64,000 nt of DNA, from contig CALXVY010000001.1 in NCBI GenBank assembly GCA_944392255.1, forward strand, positions 1-64,000, in the 5' to 3' direction. A program made the position numbers and the translations under genes. Origin of the DNA: an uncultured Alphaproteobacteria bacterium (GTDB lineage: Bacteria > Pseudomonadota > Alphaproteobacteria > RF32 > CAG-239). Shown here in pieces: positions 8,665 through 18,137 of the stretch (position 1 is its first letter; each line of letters begins with the position of its first letter). The notes under the pieces were generated by a model. That model ran no database searches. It was not told where the DNA came from and was given only the letters and a program-made list of their open reading frames with translations.

Positions 8665-9687
8665 ATGATAACAAAAACGGACAATACATATTATGACGTT
8701 GTAGGCATTGGAAATGCCATTGTCGACGTTTTAGCCAAAGTTGGTGAAGGTTTTTTAAGCGAAAGAAAATTAGTCAAAGGTGGCATGACTTTGGTTGAAG
8801 CTAAAGATGCCGGAAAAATTTACCAAGATTTGATTCCCGAAAGAGAAATTTGCGGCGGCTCGGCAGCCAATACGGTTGCTTGCTTAGCGTCATTAGGCGG
8901 TTCTCCGGCATTTATAGGAAAAGTTCATGATGATGAGTTAGGACAACTTTTCAAAAGAGATATCGGAGCTGCCGGTGTCGACTTTGATACACCTTCTTTA
9001 AATGAAGGTCCCATGACCGGAAGAAGTATTGTTTTGGTTACTCCTGATGCTGAACGCAGCATGTTTACTTATCTTGGGGCCGCTAAAAAGCTTTCAACCG
9101 CTGATATTGACGAAAATATTATCAAAGCAGCCAAAATTATTTATATGGAAGGCTATCTGTGGGACACGTACAGCGCCCAAAAAGCCATGATTAAAGCTTG
9201 CAAACTAGCTCATAAACATGGGCGTAAAGTAGCTTTTAGCTTATCTGATTGTTCTTGTGTTGACCGCCATCGTCCCGAATTTAAGAAAATCGTTGAAAAA
9301 TACGTTGATATTTTATTCTGCAATGAAGAAGAAATCAAAGATTTATTTGAAGAAGACGATTTATATAAAACATTAGATATGATAAAACCTCATGTTGAAA
9401 TTGCTGCTGTTACCAGAAGCGAAAAAGGTTCTGTTGTTGTCAACGGTCGCACACAAACATTCGTTGAAGCTGAAAAAGTAACCGATGTTGTCGACACGAC
9501 CGGAGCCGGAGATTCTTACGCTGCTGGATTTTTATACGGCATTATCAACGGACGTTCACTAGGAACTTGTGCCATCATCGGTAGCATTGCCGCTTCCGAA
9601 GTCATTTCACACTATGGCGCCCGACCGGAAGTTTCCTTAAGAGGGTTTGTCCGCAAAAAACTTATTGAATATGGCATAAGAGTTTAA
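8665..9687 (+). CDS. PfkB-family carbohydrate/adenosine kinase
   Basis: A 340-residue ribokinase-fold kinase that transfers phosphate from ATP to a sugar or nucleoside hydroxyl. It has the N-terminal VGIGNAIVDVLA, the substrate motif CGGSAANTVACLASLGG and the C-terminal anion-hole DTTGAGD (277-283), whose last Asp is the catalytic base. The overall pattern is that of the alphaproteobacterial group annotated as adenosine kinase. The substrate is inferred only from that resemblance. It is flanked by terminators on both sides and so is its own transcription unit. Confidence 0.85.
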   Translation: MITKTDNTYYDVVGIGNAIVDVLAKVGEGFLSERKLVKGGMTLVEAKDAGKIYQDLIPEREICGGSAANTVACLASLGGSPAFIGKVHDDELGQLFKRDIGAAGVDFDTPSLNEGPMTGRSIVLVTPDAERSMFTYLGAAKKLSTADIDENIIKAAKIIYMEGYLWDTYSAQKAMIKACKLAHKHGRKVAFSLSDCSCVDRHRPEFKKIVEKYVDILFCNEEEIKDLFEEDDLYKTLDMIKPHVEIAAVTRSEKGSVVVNGRTQTFVEAEKVTDVVDTTGAGDSYAAGFLYGIINGRSLGTCAIIGSIAASEVISHYGARPEVSLRGFVRKKLIEYGIRV

Positions 9688-9691
9688 GCCA

Positions 9692-9729
9692 AAAAAAACG
9701 GGACTTTTTCAAAGAAGTTCCGTTTTTTT
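9692..9729. terminator. Bidirectional terminator between the PfkB gene and a small convergent ORF
   Basis: A 15-bp stem (9692-9706 with 9715-9729, one G-T pair) has an A run on the left and a T run on the right. It ends the kinase gene on the plus strand and touches the stop codon of the minus-strand membrane ORF. Confidence 0.8.
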
Positions 9730-10051
9730 ATAATAATACAGAATGTCTTTTAAATAGATTCCATATAAAAAAAAGTAAACCTTCCTCTATAAAAGGAACC
9801 ACCCAAGACAAAGCCACGGCGCAAGTATATCCGTCAGCACTTACAAACCAATGAGGATTTATCATGGCAAAAAAGATACTGGAAACAGCTGAAAAAAAAT
9901 ATCCTAATATCCTTACTATCGACCAAGATAACGTCGAAATTTTTTGTAATTGATACAAAAAATTTAACAAAACGCAAATAAATCCAACAAAAAACAAAAC
10001 AGTAAAAACTTGTACCATAATGCTTAAAATTATAAATTTTAACAATATCAC
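9728..10051 (-). CDS. Small hypothetical membrane protein
   Basis: A possible 107-residue protein with about three hydrophobic helices: near 1-30, near 45-65, and ending in EEGLLFFIW. I do not recognise a family. The longest reading starts at GTG (10051). An ATG at 10018 would give a 96-residue form, and neither has a clear ribosome site. The case for a real gene is that nothing else occupies the 540-base gap and that the bidirectional terminator sits exactly at its stop codon. Hydrophobic AT-rich ORFs can be spurious, so confidence is limited. Confidence 0.45.
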   Translation of the reverse strand: MILLKFIILSIMVQVFTVLFFVGFICVLLNFLYQLQKISTLSWSIVRILGYFFSAVSSIFFAMINPHWFVSADGYTCAVALSWVVPFIEEGLLFFIWNLFKRHSVLL

Positions 10052-10229
10052 AACATAATTTCTTTGATAATTTTATGCTGACATAAACCGATTAACAGAT
10101 GATTAAAAAAACAAAAAAAATTTCACTAAAATCTTGTATTTTAATTTTAAGTTGGTATGTTAAGGGTGAATTTTAAGATAAAAGGCACATAATAAGAATA
10201 ACAAGCCTTTTTGAAGAGGAAATAATTTA
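10052..10229. other. Non-coding upstream region of typA
   Basis: A very AT-rich stretch that must contain the typA promoter. No confident -35/-10 pair, repeat or RNA structure was found. Confidence 0.4.
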
Positions 10230-12050
10230 ATGAATTTAAGAAACATTGCCATTATTGCCCACGTTGACCATGGTAAAACCACAATGGTTGATGGGCTTTT
10301 AAAACAAAGCGGCACTTTCCGCGATAACCAAAAAGTTGAAACTTGCGTTATGGATAGCAACGATTTGGAACGCGAAAGAGGCATTACCATTTTATCAAAA
10401 TGCACATCTGTTAACTGGCACGGCACCCATATCAATATCGTAGATACCCCCGGACACGCAGACTTCGGCGGCGAAGTGGAACGTATTTTATCTATGGTAG
10501 ATGGTGTTGTTTTGCTCGTAGATGCCTCTGAAGGCCCTATGCCGCAAACCAAATTTGTAACCGGAAAAGCCTTGAAACTCGGCTTAAAACCAATCGTCGT
10601 CATTAACAAAGCAGATAAAGCTGATGCTCGCGTTGACGAAGTTTTAGATGAAGTTTTTGACCTATTCGTCAGCTTAAATGCCAATGATGAACAACTTGAC
10701 TTCCCTGTTTTGTATGCTTCAGGACGCAACGGCTGGGCCGTTAAGGATATGAACGATGAGAAAAAAGATTTAACACCTTTATTCGAACTCATCTGTTCTT
10801 ATGTTCCTGAACCAAACTGCGAACCCAACAAACCTTTCTCCATGTTGGCTACAACTTTGGAAGCTGACAAATTTGTTGGTCGTTTGCTTACAGGTAAAGT
10901 TCAATCCGGTACACTTAAGGTTAACGATACCGTAAAAGTTTTGAATGCAGAAGATAAAGAAGTTGAACGTGTCCGTATCAGTAAAATTTTGGCTTATCGC
11001 GGCTTAACCAGAGAGTCTTTGGAAGAAGCCCACGCCGGTGATATTATCGCTGTAGCCGGAGTTGTTAAAGGTACCGTTGCTGATACCATTTGTGCTTTTG
11101 AAGTTGAAAAACACATTCCCGCTCAGCCGATTGATCCTCCGACATTGGCCATGACCTTCTCTATTAACGATTCGCCTTTAGCCGGTCGTGAAGGTGATAA
11201 AGTAACCTCTCGTATGATTTGGGATAGATTATGCAAAGAAGCCGAAGGTAATATCGCTTTGAAAATTTCTCGTACCGATTCTACCGATTCTTTTGAAGTT
11301 GCCGGTCGTGGTGAATTGCAATTAGGTGTTTTAATTGAAACCATGCGTCGAGAAGGTTTTGAATTATCCATTTCTCGTCCACGCGTTTTAATGCATCGTG
11401 ATGAAAACGGCAATTTATTAGAACCGATTGAAGAAGTTGTTGTCGACGTAGATGAAGAATTTTCCGGCACTGTTGTTGAGAAGTTAGGTTCTCGCCGTGC
11501 AGAAATGGTAGATATGATTCCTTCACAAATTGGTAACAAAGTTCGTTTGATTTTCAACGCCCCTTCTCGTGGCTTGATTGGTTATCACTCCGAATTTTTA
11601 ACCGATACTCGAGGAACCGGTGTAATGAACCGTAGTTTCAAAGATTATGAACCCTACAAAGGCGAAATTGAAGGTCGTCGTAACGGTGTTCTCATTTCTT
11701 CCGAAGCCGGAACCGCAGTTGCATATTCTTTGTGGAAATTGCAAGACCGTGGTCCGATGTTCATTGAGCACAACTCTCCGGTTTATGTTGGTATGATTAT
11801 CGGCGAACACACCAAACCAAACGATTTGGAAGTCAACCCGACAAAATCTAAACAATTAACCAACATTCGCGCCGCAGGTAAAGATGATGCCATCGACCTT
11901 ATTCCTCCAAGAAAAATGACCTTGGAACAAGGCTTGTCATACATCCAAGCTGACGAATTATTGGAAGTAACACCTAAAAGCTTGCGCTTAAGAAAACGCA
12001 TTTTGGACCCGTTACAAAGAAAACGTCAAAAACCTGATGTTGCTGAATAG
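10230..12050 (+). CDS. typA: Ribosome-associated GTPase TypA/BipA
   Basis: A 606-residue translational GTPase of the EF-G family that acts on the ribosome during stress and in 50S assembly. The G1 motif AHVDHGKTT (10-18), the RERGITI switch, G3 DTPGHAD and G4 NKADK are all visible. They are followed by beta-barrel, EF-G-like and BipA-specific C-terminal domains. The length is typical. A GAGG sequence precedes the ATG. It is a single gene closed by a strong terminator. Confidence 0.97.
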   Translation: MNLRNIAIIAHVDHGKTTMVDGLLKQSGTFRDNQKVETCVMDSNDLERERGITILSKCTSVNWHGTHINIVDTPGHADFGGEVERILSMVDGVVLLVDASEGPMPQTKFVTGKALKLGLKPIVVINKADKADARVDEVLDEVFDLFVSLNANDEQLDFPVLYASGRNGWAVKDMNDEKKDLTPLFELICSYVPEPNCEPNKPFSMLATTLEADKFVGRLLTGKVQSGTLKVNDTVKVLNAEDKEVERVRISKILAYRGLTRESLEEAHAGDIIAVAGVVKGTVADTICAFEVEKHIPAQPIDPPTLAMTFSINDSPLAGREGDKVTSRMIWDRLCKEAEGNIALKISRTDSTDSFEVAGRGELQLGVLIETMRREGFELSISRPRVLMHRDENGNLLEPIEEVVVDVDEEFSGTVVEKLGSRRAEMVDMIPSQIGNKVRLIFNAPSRGLIGYHSEFLTDTRGTGVMNRSFKDYEPYKGEIEGRRNGVLISSEAGTAVAYSLWKLQDRGPMFIEHNSPVYVGMIIGEHTKPNDLEVNPTKSKQLTNIRAAGKDDAIDLIPPRKMTLEQGLSYIQADELLEVTPKSLRLRKRILDPLQRKRQKPDVAE

Positions 12051-12055
12051 ATAAC

Positions 12056-12086
12056 AAAAAAGGTCGGAAAATTCCGACCTTTTTTT
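12056..12086. terminator. Terminator between typA and the convergent orphan
   Basis: A 14-bp stem (12056-12069 with 12072-12085) has a very short loop and is flanked by A and T runs. It lies between two convergent genes and overlaps the stop of the minus-strand one. Confidence 0.85.
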
Positions 12087-13311
12087 AATCCAGACTTACA
12101 AAATTAACATTATCGGCAAAACTATGTCGATGAGGTTTTCTTGCCCACCAATAATATTTTAACATAATGAGCAAACCTTTGATTCTGGCTATTTGAAAAC
12201 TCCAAAAATGGTACATCAAACCACCAACCAAACTAAAAACCGAAAGATTTCTAGGTTTATCGGATATACTGTTTTCAATTGCACTCAACAAAACAAAAAC
12301 GGCCATTCTTTGCATTTTAAAAGCAGCATAACTCATATTTGGATAAGGATAAAAACCCAAAAAATCATGTTCTGAAACATAAGATTTTTTTTGCTCAACA
12401 TTTTCATTATGCAAATTTTCATACCAAGCTTTCGGATCCACTCGCCTAAAAACAAGAGGATTTCCTTCAACACCTTCTTTAGAATATTTAGCACAATAAA
12501 ATGCTCTTCCCCATTTTCCCGATAAATAACACAAGCCAAAATCTTCCACAAACATATTCCGATGAACATAGCGAATAAAGCCATTTCCATGCTGAATAGA
12601 TAAATCAGAGGCCGAAGAAAAAGAAATAAACTGTGCATTAGAATATCCAAGCGGACAATCCGGAGAATAAGCAACAACAGTTATACTTTTAAGCAAAAGC
12701 TTCTTTTGACGATTCGTATATTTTTTACCGATAAGCAACAAATTTATTTGTTCTTCTAGTTTCATCCAAGTATAAGCGCCGTGACAATAAGTAACTACGA
12801 CCAACTTTCTCATTCGTTGCAAAGCCATATCAAACGGCAACAGATTTTGCTTTTCATCGCACAGTCTAGGGATAATCAATTTCTCAAACAAATCAGCAAC
12901 ATAATTTGGAACAGCATATTCTATGGCTTCAGCTTGTTCAAAATTACGCATCTGTCCTTCATATGTGCGATAATCTTTATAATACAAATAGAGAAGTTTT
13001 CGCGCCATATCAGGATTAAGATATTTTCCAAAATGGCAAACAGCGGTACAAACTTGCACCTCTTCTTTTTCAAAATTGCAAATATTAAAAATAAAATCAT
13101 CAACTTTTTTCAAAAGGCCATTACTTAAACGCAAAGCACTTCTTTCATCTACGGTTCCGGCAAGAAGAACAACTGTAGTTCGGCTCAAATCCGGCTTACA
13201 AAGTTTGATACTGTATGGATTTTCTTCAGAACGAGAACATCGTTCCATTAAAAACGCAAAACTTTTATTAGTTTCTTGTTTCTTTTTTTCAAAATAATCT
13301 TCTACTTTCAT
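12085..13311 (-). CDS. Large hypothetical protein (408 aa)
   Basis: I do not recognise this family. The protein has no signal peptide. It contains a hydrophobic beta-strand-like segment (TTVVLLAGTV, about 45-54), another (RKLVVVTYCHGAYTW, about 168-182), and aromatic-rich patches toward the end (MYHFWSFQIARIKGLL and a WW pair near 388). The CHGAYTW segment after a predicted strand loosely recalls the nucleophile elbow of alpha/beta hydrolases, but the canonical G-x-S-x-G is absent, so I make no functional claim. It is a monocistronic minus-strand gene with no informative neighbours, probably clade-restricted. Confidence 0.7.
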   Translation of the reverse strand: MKVEDYFEKKKQETNKSFAFLMERCSRSEENPYSIKLCKPDLSRTTVVLLAGTVDERSALRLSNGLLKKVDDFIFNICNFEKEEVQVCTAVCHFGKYLNPDMARKLLYLYYKDYRTYEGQMRNFEQAEAIEYAVPNYVADLFEKLIIPRLCDEKQNLLPFDMALQRMRKLVVVTYCHGAYTWMKLEEQINLLLIGKKYTNRQKKLLLKSITVVAYSPDCPLGYSNAQFISFSSASDLSIQHGNGFIRYVHRNMFVEDFGLCYLSGKWGRAFYCAKYSKEGVEGNPLVFRRVDPKAWYENLHNENVEQKKSYVSEHDFLGFYPYPNMSYAAFKMQRMAVFVLLSAIENSISDKPRNLSVFSLVGGLMYHFWSFQIARIKGLLIMLKYYWWARKPHRHSFADNVNFVSLD

Positions 13312-13374
13312 AATATAAAAAATCTAATAATATTTCTTTAGACAAAAAACTATCATATTTTATAAAAAAAGCAA

Positions 13375-13403
13375 TAAAAAAACCCTTCCGGAACGGAAGG
13401 GTT
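13375..13403 (-). terminator. Terminator of the 13446 orphan
   Basis: A perfect 10-bp stem (13381-13390 with 13394-13403) has a 3-base loop. On the minus strand it is followed by a T run. Confidence 0.8.
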
Positions 13404-13445
13404 AAATCTTTTTATAAAGAAGAAGTTTTTATTAATTGATAAACA

Positions 13446-13760
13446 TTATCTATCGTAGCCTTTGTCCATTGCATTAAAGATTACCTTAGACTTAGGAGTC
13501 TCATACTCAAAACCAAATTTGTCAGCAAAGGCATCAAGCATTTCTTTTTTTCCGATAGAAAGAGCGGTCATTCTTCCATCAACAAAACCATTGACCAAAG
13601 ATTTTTCTTCTTGATTAGACTTTAAATCTTTTACCCATTGAGGCAAGCTTCTAAAAGCTGCTTCATTCATTTTTTCCTTAATAGCATCAGGAAGCGGCAT
13701 CTTTGAATGCAAAGACTTTACTCCACCTTCCTTTGCAAAAAACTCATCCATTTTTGTCAT
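13446..13760 (-). CDS. Small hypothetical protein (104 aa)
   Basis: No family is recognised. The product is soluble, charged and probably helical. It has no cysteine, signal peptide or membrane segment. The start is well supported by AAGGAG with good spacing before the ATG, and a clear terminator follows the stop, so it is very likely a real single-gene unit. Neighbours (an orphan and murJ) give no hint of its role. Confidence 0.75.
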   Translation of the reverse strand: MTKMDEFFAKEGGVKSLHSKMPLPDAIKEKMNEAAFRSLPQWVKDLKSNQEEKSLVNGFVDGRMTALSIGKKEMLDAFADKFGFEYETPKSKVIFNAMDKGYDR

Positions 13761-13957
13761 AAAACTTCTCCTTAAAACTCTATCTCTTTTTGTCTATTAT
13801 CGCAACATTTGGTTTATTTGTCAACCAAAAACTAAACTTAAAAAGGGATAAAAGTTCAATCTTCGTTTCATAAATCAAGAATTTTTCTCGCTTTTGTCAT
13901 ATTTATACACTAGAATGCTTAAAATTCAATAAACAATTAAAATATAGGTTAATAAGT

Positions 13958-15541
13958 ATGTCTTTATTCAAATCCATAGCCACATTTGGAAGCTTTACGC
14001 TTTTAAGCCGAATTACCGGTTTCATCAGAGATATGGTTTTGGCTCGATTTTTAGGAGCCGGCATGATTGCCGATGCTTTTTTTGTTGCGTTTAAATTGCC
14101 CAATTTATTCCGTAGCCTTTTTGCCGAAGGAGCATTTACCTCGGCATTTGTTCCGATGGTTTCCCAAAAATTAGCCGGTGAAGGAAAAGAAAGCGCCATC
14201 AAATTTGCCTCTCAAGCAATTTCTGTACTGGCAGTAATCTTAACTTTATTTGTTTTGCTTATGGAATTTGGAATGCCATGGATAGTAAGATTAATGGCTC
14301 CCGGATTCTCGGATAATCCGGAAAATTTTGCTTTAGCGGTAAGCTTATCACGCATAACCTTTCCTTTTTTGCTTTTTATATCTATTGTTTCTTTTCAATC
14401 GGGAATTTTAAACTCTTTAGGTAAATTTGCCGCACCGGCAGCTGCTCCGGTAATATTAAATTTAATGATGACCGGTGCTGTTTTTATCTTTGTTCCTTTT
14501 GGTTTAACACCGGCACACGGCATAGCTTTCAGCGTTACTTTCGCCGGATTCATTGAGATTTTGTGGCTGACTTATTTTTTACATTGCCAAAAAGTATATA
14601 TCCACCCCCAAACAAACATTAGCAAAATCATAAAAGAAAAAGAAATCAAAACCTTATTCAAGCGCATCACCCCCGGAATTCTTGGCGCCGGAATTTACCA
14701 AATTAATATGGTCGTAGATACCATCATTGTATCTTTGGTTGGAACAGGAGCCATCAGTTGGCTATATTACGCCAATCGTTTGCAACAACTACCGTTAGGA
14801 GTCGTTGGCGCAGCAATCAGCGTTGCCGTATTACCTATATTATCAAAACACTTAAAAGAAAATAATATTGAAGAAGCAAAACGCACACAAACAAAAGCAT
14901 GCGAATATGGAGCATTGCTATCAATTCCGGCAGCTATAGCTTTAATCTTTTTAAGCACGCCAATAGTCAATATACTCTTTCAACACGGTAAATTCGGCGC
15001 TTTGGAAACACAAATGACTTCTTTTGCGGTTATTGCTTATTCCTTTGGGTTACCGGCATATGTTTTAGTTAAAGCCATGACCCCAAACTTTTTTGCTCGA
15101 GGAGACACCCAAACACCGGTCAAATATAGCATTATTGTCTTTTTTGCTAATTTACTATTCTCTGTTTCCTTGATGCCATATTTTGGGCATGTTGGCGTTG
15201 CAACTGCTACATCTATTGCCGCTTACGTTTCTCTCTATCAATATATACGAGGACTAAAAAAACGCCAATATTGGACATTTGATAATCAATTAGTCAAACA
15301 AATTTTCAAAATCACAATCAGCTCTTTGATAATGGGCGGCATTCTTTTTGCTGCCGAAATTGGCTTAAATTCCTATTATGGAAATTGGCTTACTCAAGTT
15401 TATTGGCTCAAAATATTGATTCTTGTGGGTTTATGTGGATTGGGGGTTGCAAGTTTTGCAATTGCGGCTAAACTAACAGGAGCATTGGATATTAATGAGG
15501 TTATCAATCTGCTATTAAAAAAGAAAAGAAAGAATGCTTAA
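13958..15541 (+). CDS. murJ: Lipid II flippase MurJ
   Basis: A 527-residue MOP-superfamily transporter that moves lipid II across the inner membrane for peptidoglycan synthesis. It has the expected 13-14 hydrophobic helices and the family's N-terminal signature: LLSRITGFIRDMVLARFLG, then FFVAFKLPNLFRSLFAEGA. The length is standard. It overlaps the next gene by 8 bases, so murJ and the DUF2333 gene are translationally coupled and share an operon. Confidence 0.96.
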   Translation: MSLFKSIATFGSFTLLSRITGFIRDMVLARFLGAGMIADAFFVAFKLPNLFRSLFAEGAFTSAFVPMVSQKLAGEGKESAIKFASQAISVLAVILTLFVLLMEFGMPWIVRLMAPGFSDNPENFALAVSLSRITFPFLLFISIVSFQSGILNSLGKFAAPAAAPVILNLMMTGAVFIFVPFGLTPAHGIAFSVTFAGFIEILWLTYFLHCQKVYIHPQTNISKIIKEKEIKTLFKRITPGILGAGIYQINMVVDTIIVSLVGTGAISWLYYANRLQQLPLGVVGAAISVAVLPILSKHLKENNIEEAKRTQTKACEYGALLSIPAAIALIFLSTPIVNILFQHGKFGALETQMTSFAVIAYSFGLPAYVLVKAMTPNFFARGDTQTPVKYSIIVFFANLLFSVSLMPYFGHVGVATATSIAAYVSLYQYIRGLKKRQYWTFDNQLVKQIFKITISSLIMGGILFAAEIGLNSYYGNWLTQVYWLKILILVGLCGLGVASFAIAAKLTGALDINEVINLLLKKKRKNA

Positions 15542-16565
15542 AGAAAAGATAAAAAAGTTTGCAGAAAAAACAAAAGACCGGTTAAAACAAATTAACTGGA
15601 AGCAAATTTTTTCAGAAAAATTCAAGCAAACAACCTCACATGCTTTTCACTTTATCACTTCTTGGTGGCATATTCTTTTAGCCGGCATTATTTTATTTAT
15701 TTGCCTTTATTACCCATTGGGCGGATGGATTACTCAAAATATAGACCGTAATACAAACTATGAAATAGCCTCAGAAAACAACAAACAATCAACAACTGTT
15801 GAAATGGCATCTTTTATCATTAACCGTGAAGTTAATGATAAACTTTGGACGGCCAATGTTCCGTTTTTCTTTCCTTCATATTTCCTTGATAACATGCCGA
15901 ACTTTCAATTGGGAATGATGAACGCAACAGCAAACATCATCAATTCTTTAAGCAAAAAAATTGATTCTCCGATTATTGACCAAGAACAGACTTCTGTATT
16001 AAAAAGAGCTGCCAAGCTTTTACAATATGACGGAAAAATATGGATGTTTTCACCCACTAACCGTTTTACTCCTGTTCCTTCAGCAAATACCCAATATCGA
16101 AAAGCTCGTAAAGATTTAATTGCATTTAATCATGCCTTAAACACGGATAAAATCATCTTTTACCATAGACCGGAAGATTTAGCTTTTGTACTAAAACGCG
16201 TTAATTCCAACTTAAAAAAATCCATCGGAGAAATAGATAGCCAAATCAGAGAAGAAAATTCAAGTTGGACAGACTTTAAGGCTGATGATATTTTCTATTA
16301 TAATCAAGGCAAAGCATATGGATATTATCTGTTGTTAAAAGCCATCGGACATGACTATAAAAACATTCTGGTTGAAAAAAACATTTATATACAATGGACG
16401 CAATTACTAAAATCATTGGAAGACGCATCTAAGCTGGAAGCTTTTTATATCCGCAATGCCGAACTAAATGCTTTAACAGCTCCAAACCATTTATTATATT
16501 TAGCTTATTACATAGAAAAAGCGCAAAATATAAATAAAGACATTATTCAAGCATTAGAAAAATAA
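15534..16565 (+). CDS. DUF2333-family membrane-anchored protein
   Basis: A 343-residue protein with one transmembrane helix at about 43-65 (WWHILLAGIILFICLYYPL). The large periplasmic part contains the stretch PFFFPSYFLDNMPNFQLG, which I associate with family DUF2333. Family function is unknown. Coupling to murJ by an 8-base overlap and the single-pass topology suggest an envelope role, but that is inference. The Nfu gene follows 15 bases later, so three or four genes (murJ to the Bax-like hydrolase) form one operon. Confidence 0.75.
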   Translation: MLKEKIKKFAEKTKDRLKQINWKQIFSEKFKQTTSHAFHFITSWWHILLAGIILFICLYYPLGGWITQNIDRNTNYEIASENNKQSTTVEMASFIINREVNDKLWTANVPFFFPSYFLDNMPNFQLGMMNATANIINSLSKKIDSPIIDQEQTSVLKRAAKLLQYDGKIWMFSPTNRFTPVPSANTQYRKARKDLIAFNHALNTDKIIFYHRPEDLAFVLKRVNSNLKKSIGEIDSQIREENSSWTDFKADDIFYYNQGKAYGYYLLLKAIGHDYKNILVEKNIYIQWTQLLKSLEDASKLEAFYIRNAELNALTAPNHLLYLAYYIEKAQNINKDIIQALEK

Positions 16566-16580
16566 GAAACAAGGAAAGAA

Positions 16581-17144
16581 ATGCTGATAGAGACACAAAA
16601 AACCGCAGATAAAGAAGTAATGAATTTTTTTCCGCCGATAAAATTATTACAAAGCGGAAGAGCTGAGTTTATAGATTCAAAATCTTTACGTCGCTCACCT
16701 TTGGCTGAAAGACTTTTCGACATTGGCGGAATAAAATCAATTTTCATCACCGAAGAACTAATATCGGTTACCAAAGTTCCTGAAGCAGATTGGGAAGATT
16801 TAAAGCCCCAAATTTTAGCAGAAATAATGGATCATATTTCCCTTGGTGAAGAAACAGTTGTTGATGAAAATACAACGTGCCAAGAAGGACAAGAAGAAAT
16901 TATCGGACAAATCATTGGTCTTTTAAATGCACGCATTCGTCCGGCAGTAAAACAAGACGGCGGCGACATAGTTTTCAAATCTTTTGAAGATGGCATTGTT
17001 TACGTCGAAATGAAAGGAAATTGTGCCGGCTGTCCCTACGCTCTGGTAACCTTAAAAGAAGGGGTTGAAAAAATATTAAAGACATACATTCCCCAAGTCA
17101 AAGAAGTAAGAAGCTTCGAAAAAGAAAAGGAGAATAGCCATTAA
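16581..17144 (+). CDS. Fe-S cluster scaffold/carrier, Nfu type
   Basis: A 187-residue iron-sulfur carrier with the mitochondrial/alphaproteobacterial Nfu layout. An N-terminal Nfu_N domain (about 1-88) is followed by a C-terminal NifU-like domain (about 105-180) whose cluster-binding C148-x2-C151 is visible as GNCAGCPYA. It delivers [4Fe-4S] clusters to target enzymes in the cytoplasm. Its stop codon overlaps the apparent ATT start of the next gene, so the two are translationally coupled. Confidence 0.92.
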   Translation: MLIETQKTADKEVMNFFPPIKLLQSGRAEFIDSKSLRRSPLAERLFDIGGIKSIFITEELISVTKVPEADWEDLKPQILAEIMDHISLGEETVVDENTTCQEGQEEIIGQIIGLLNARIRPAVKQDGGDIVFKSFEDGIVYVEMKGNCAGCPYALVTLKEGVEKILKTYIPQVKEVRSFEKEKENSH

Positions 17145-18078
17145 ACATCTAGCCTTAATATTTTGTTGTTTTATTCTCCTGAATGCATCAGCATTTGCGG
17201 AATCTTCCGTAGTTGCAACAAAAAAACAAGGCTTATATTTTGAAGACATAAAAACAGAAAAACTTCAAAAACTATATCTTGATAATAATAGTAATTATTT
17301 CATTCCTCGAGATAATTGGGAAGTTCCGGCAATTTTCTTAAAAAAACTTCCTTCTGATTTTTATCAAATTCAAGATAACAATCTTCGCAATGAATTATTC
17401 ATTCAAATTTTGTCACCGCTGGCTCTAAAAGTAAATGAAGAAATTTTAGCGGAAAGAAAAGAACTCGAAAACATAGAAAAAAGTTTTCAAAATCAAAAAA
17501 ATATAAGCAAAGAACAAAAAGCTTGGTTAGAAGAAAAAGCCCAAAAATATGATGTGTTTTCTCATCTAAAAGACAATAAAAGAACAGATGTTCTAATTTT
17601 CAAACTCAAAGAAAAAATTGATATCATTCCCCCTTCTATACTCATTGCCATTGCCGGTATAGAAACCGATTGGGGGCAATCTCGTTTTGTAAAAGAAGGA
17701 AACGCTCTTTATAAAGAAATTTTATGGAATGATATGAGCGGTATGGTTCCTCAAGACGAAAAAGAAGATTTAACATATAGCATCAAAAGGTTTCCATCTT
17801 TATATGATTCGATGAAATCATTTGCGCTAAAAATAAATTCCGGAATTAATTATGCCAGTATGCGCGATTTGAGAGCAAGCTTAAGATATCGCCGCAAAAT
17901 CATAGACGGCAGGTCATTAGCCAGCAGCTTTGTTTTATATTCGCCGCAAAAAAACTATATTGGCTTACTGGACTATACAGTAACTTTTTATGAATTAATT
18001 AACGTTGATGCCGCAAAATTAATTTATGAATTACCCTTAAAAAAACCGGCACGACAGGAAATTGTCATAAAAACGTAA
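17140..18078 (+). CDS. Bax-like exported glucosaminidase, apparent ATT start
   Basis: A peptidoglycan hydrolase of the Bax/glucosaminidase family. Key stretches are IPPSILIAIAGIETDWGQSRF (catalytic Glu in ETDWG), EGNALYKEI, the SIKRFPSLYDSMKSFALKIN segment and a terminal YSPQKNYIGLL. The first ATG-like or TTG start in frame (17410) would remove about 90 residues. The frame is open back to 17140, where a typical signal peptide (KHLALIFCCFILLNASAFA) begins directly after an ATT codon. That ATT has AAGGAG 7 bases upstream and overlaps the Nfu stop. I therefore annotate a 312-residue exported protein starting at ATT, a rare initiator. Confidence 0.75.
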   Translation: MKHLALIFCCFILLNASAFAESSVVATKKQGLYFEDIKTEKLQKLYLDNNSNYFIPRDNWEVPAIFLKKLPSDFYQIQDNNLRNELFIQILSPLALKVNEEILAERKELENIEKSFQNQKNISKEQKAWLEEKAQKYDVFSHLKDNKRTDVLIFKLKEKIDIIPPSILIAIAGIETDWGQSRFVKEGNALYKEILWNDMSGMVPQDEKEDLTYSIKRFPSLYDSMKSFALKINSGINYASMRDLRASLRYRRKIIDGRSLASSFVLYSPQKNYIGLLDYTVTFYELINVDAAKLIYELPLKKPARQEIVIKT

Positions 18079-18086
18079 TGTAATAA

Positions 18087-18112
18087 TTGACAAAAAAGTA
18101 ATATAATATAAT
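18087..18112 (+). promoter_or_regulatory. Possible promoter for the DUF2336 gene
   Basis: A perfect TTGACA (18087-18092) precedes two overlapping TATAAT hexamers (18102-18107 and 18107-18112). Their spacings of 9 and 14 bases are both short of the ideal 17. A promoter is likely here but the exact -10 is uncertain. Confidence 0.35.
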
Positions 18113-18137
18113 CTAGAGATAAAAGCGGACAAAAGCT

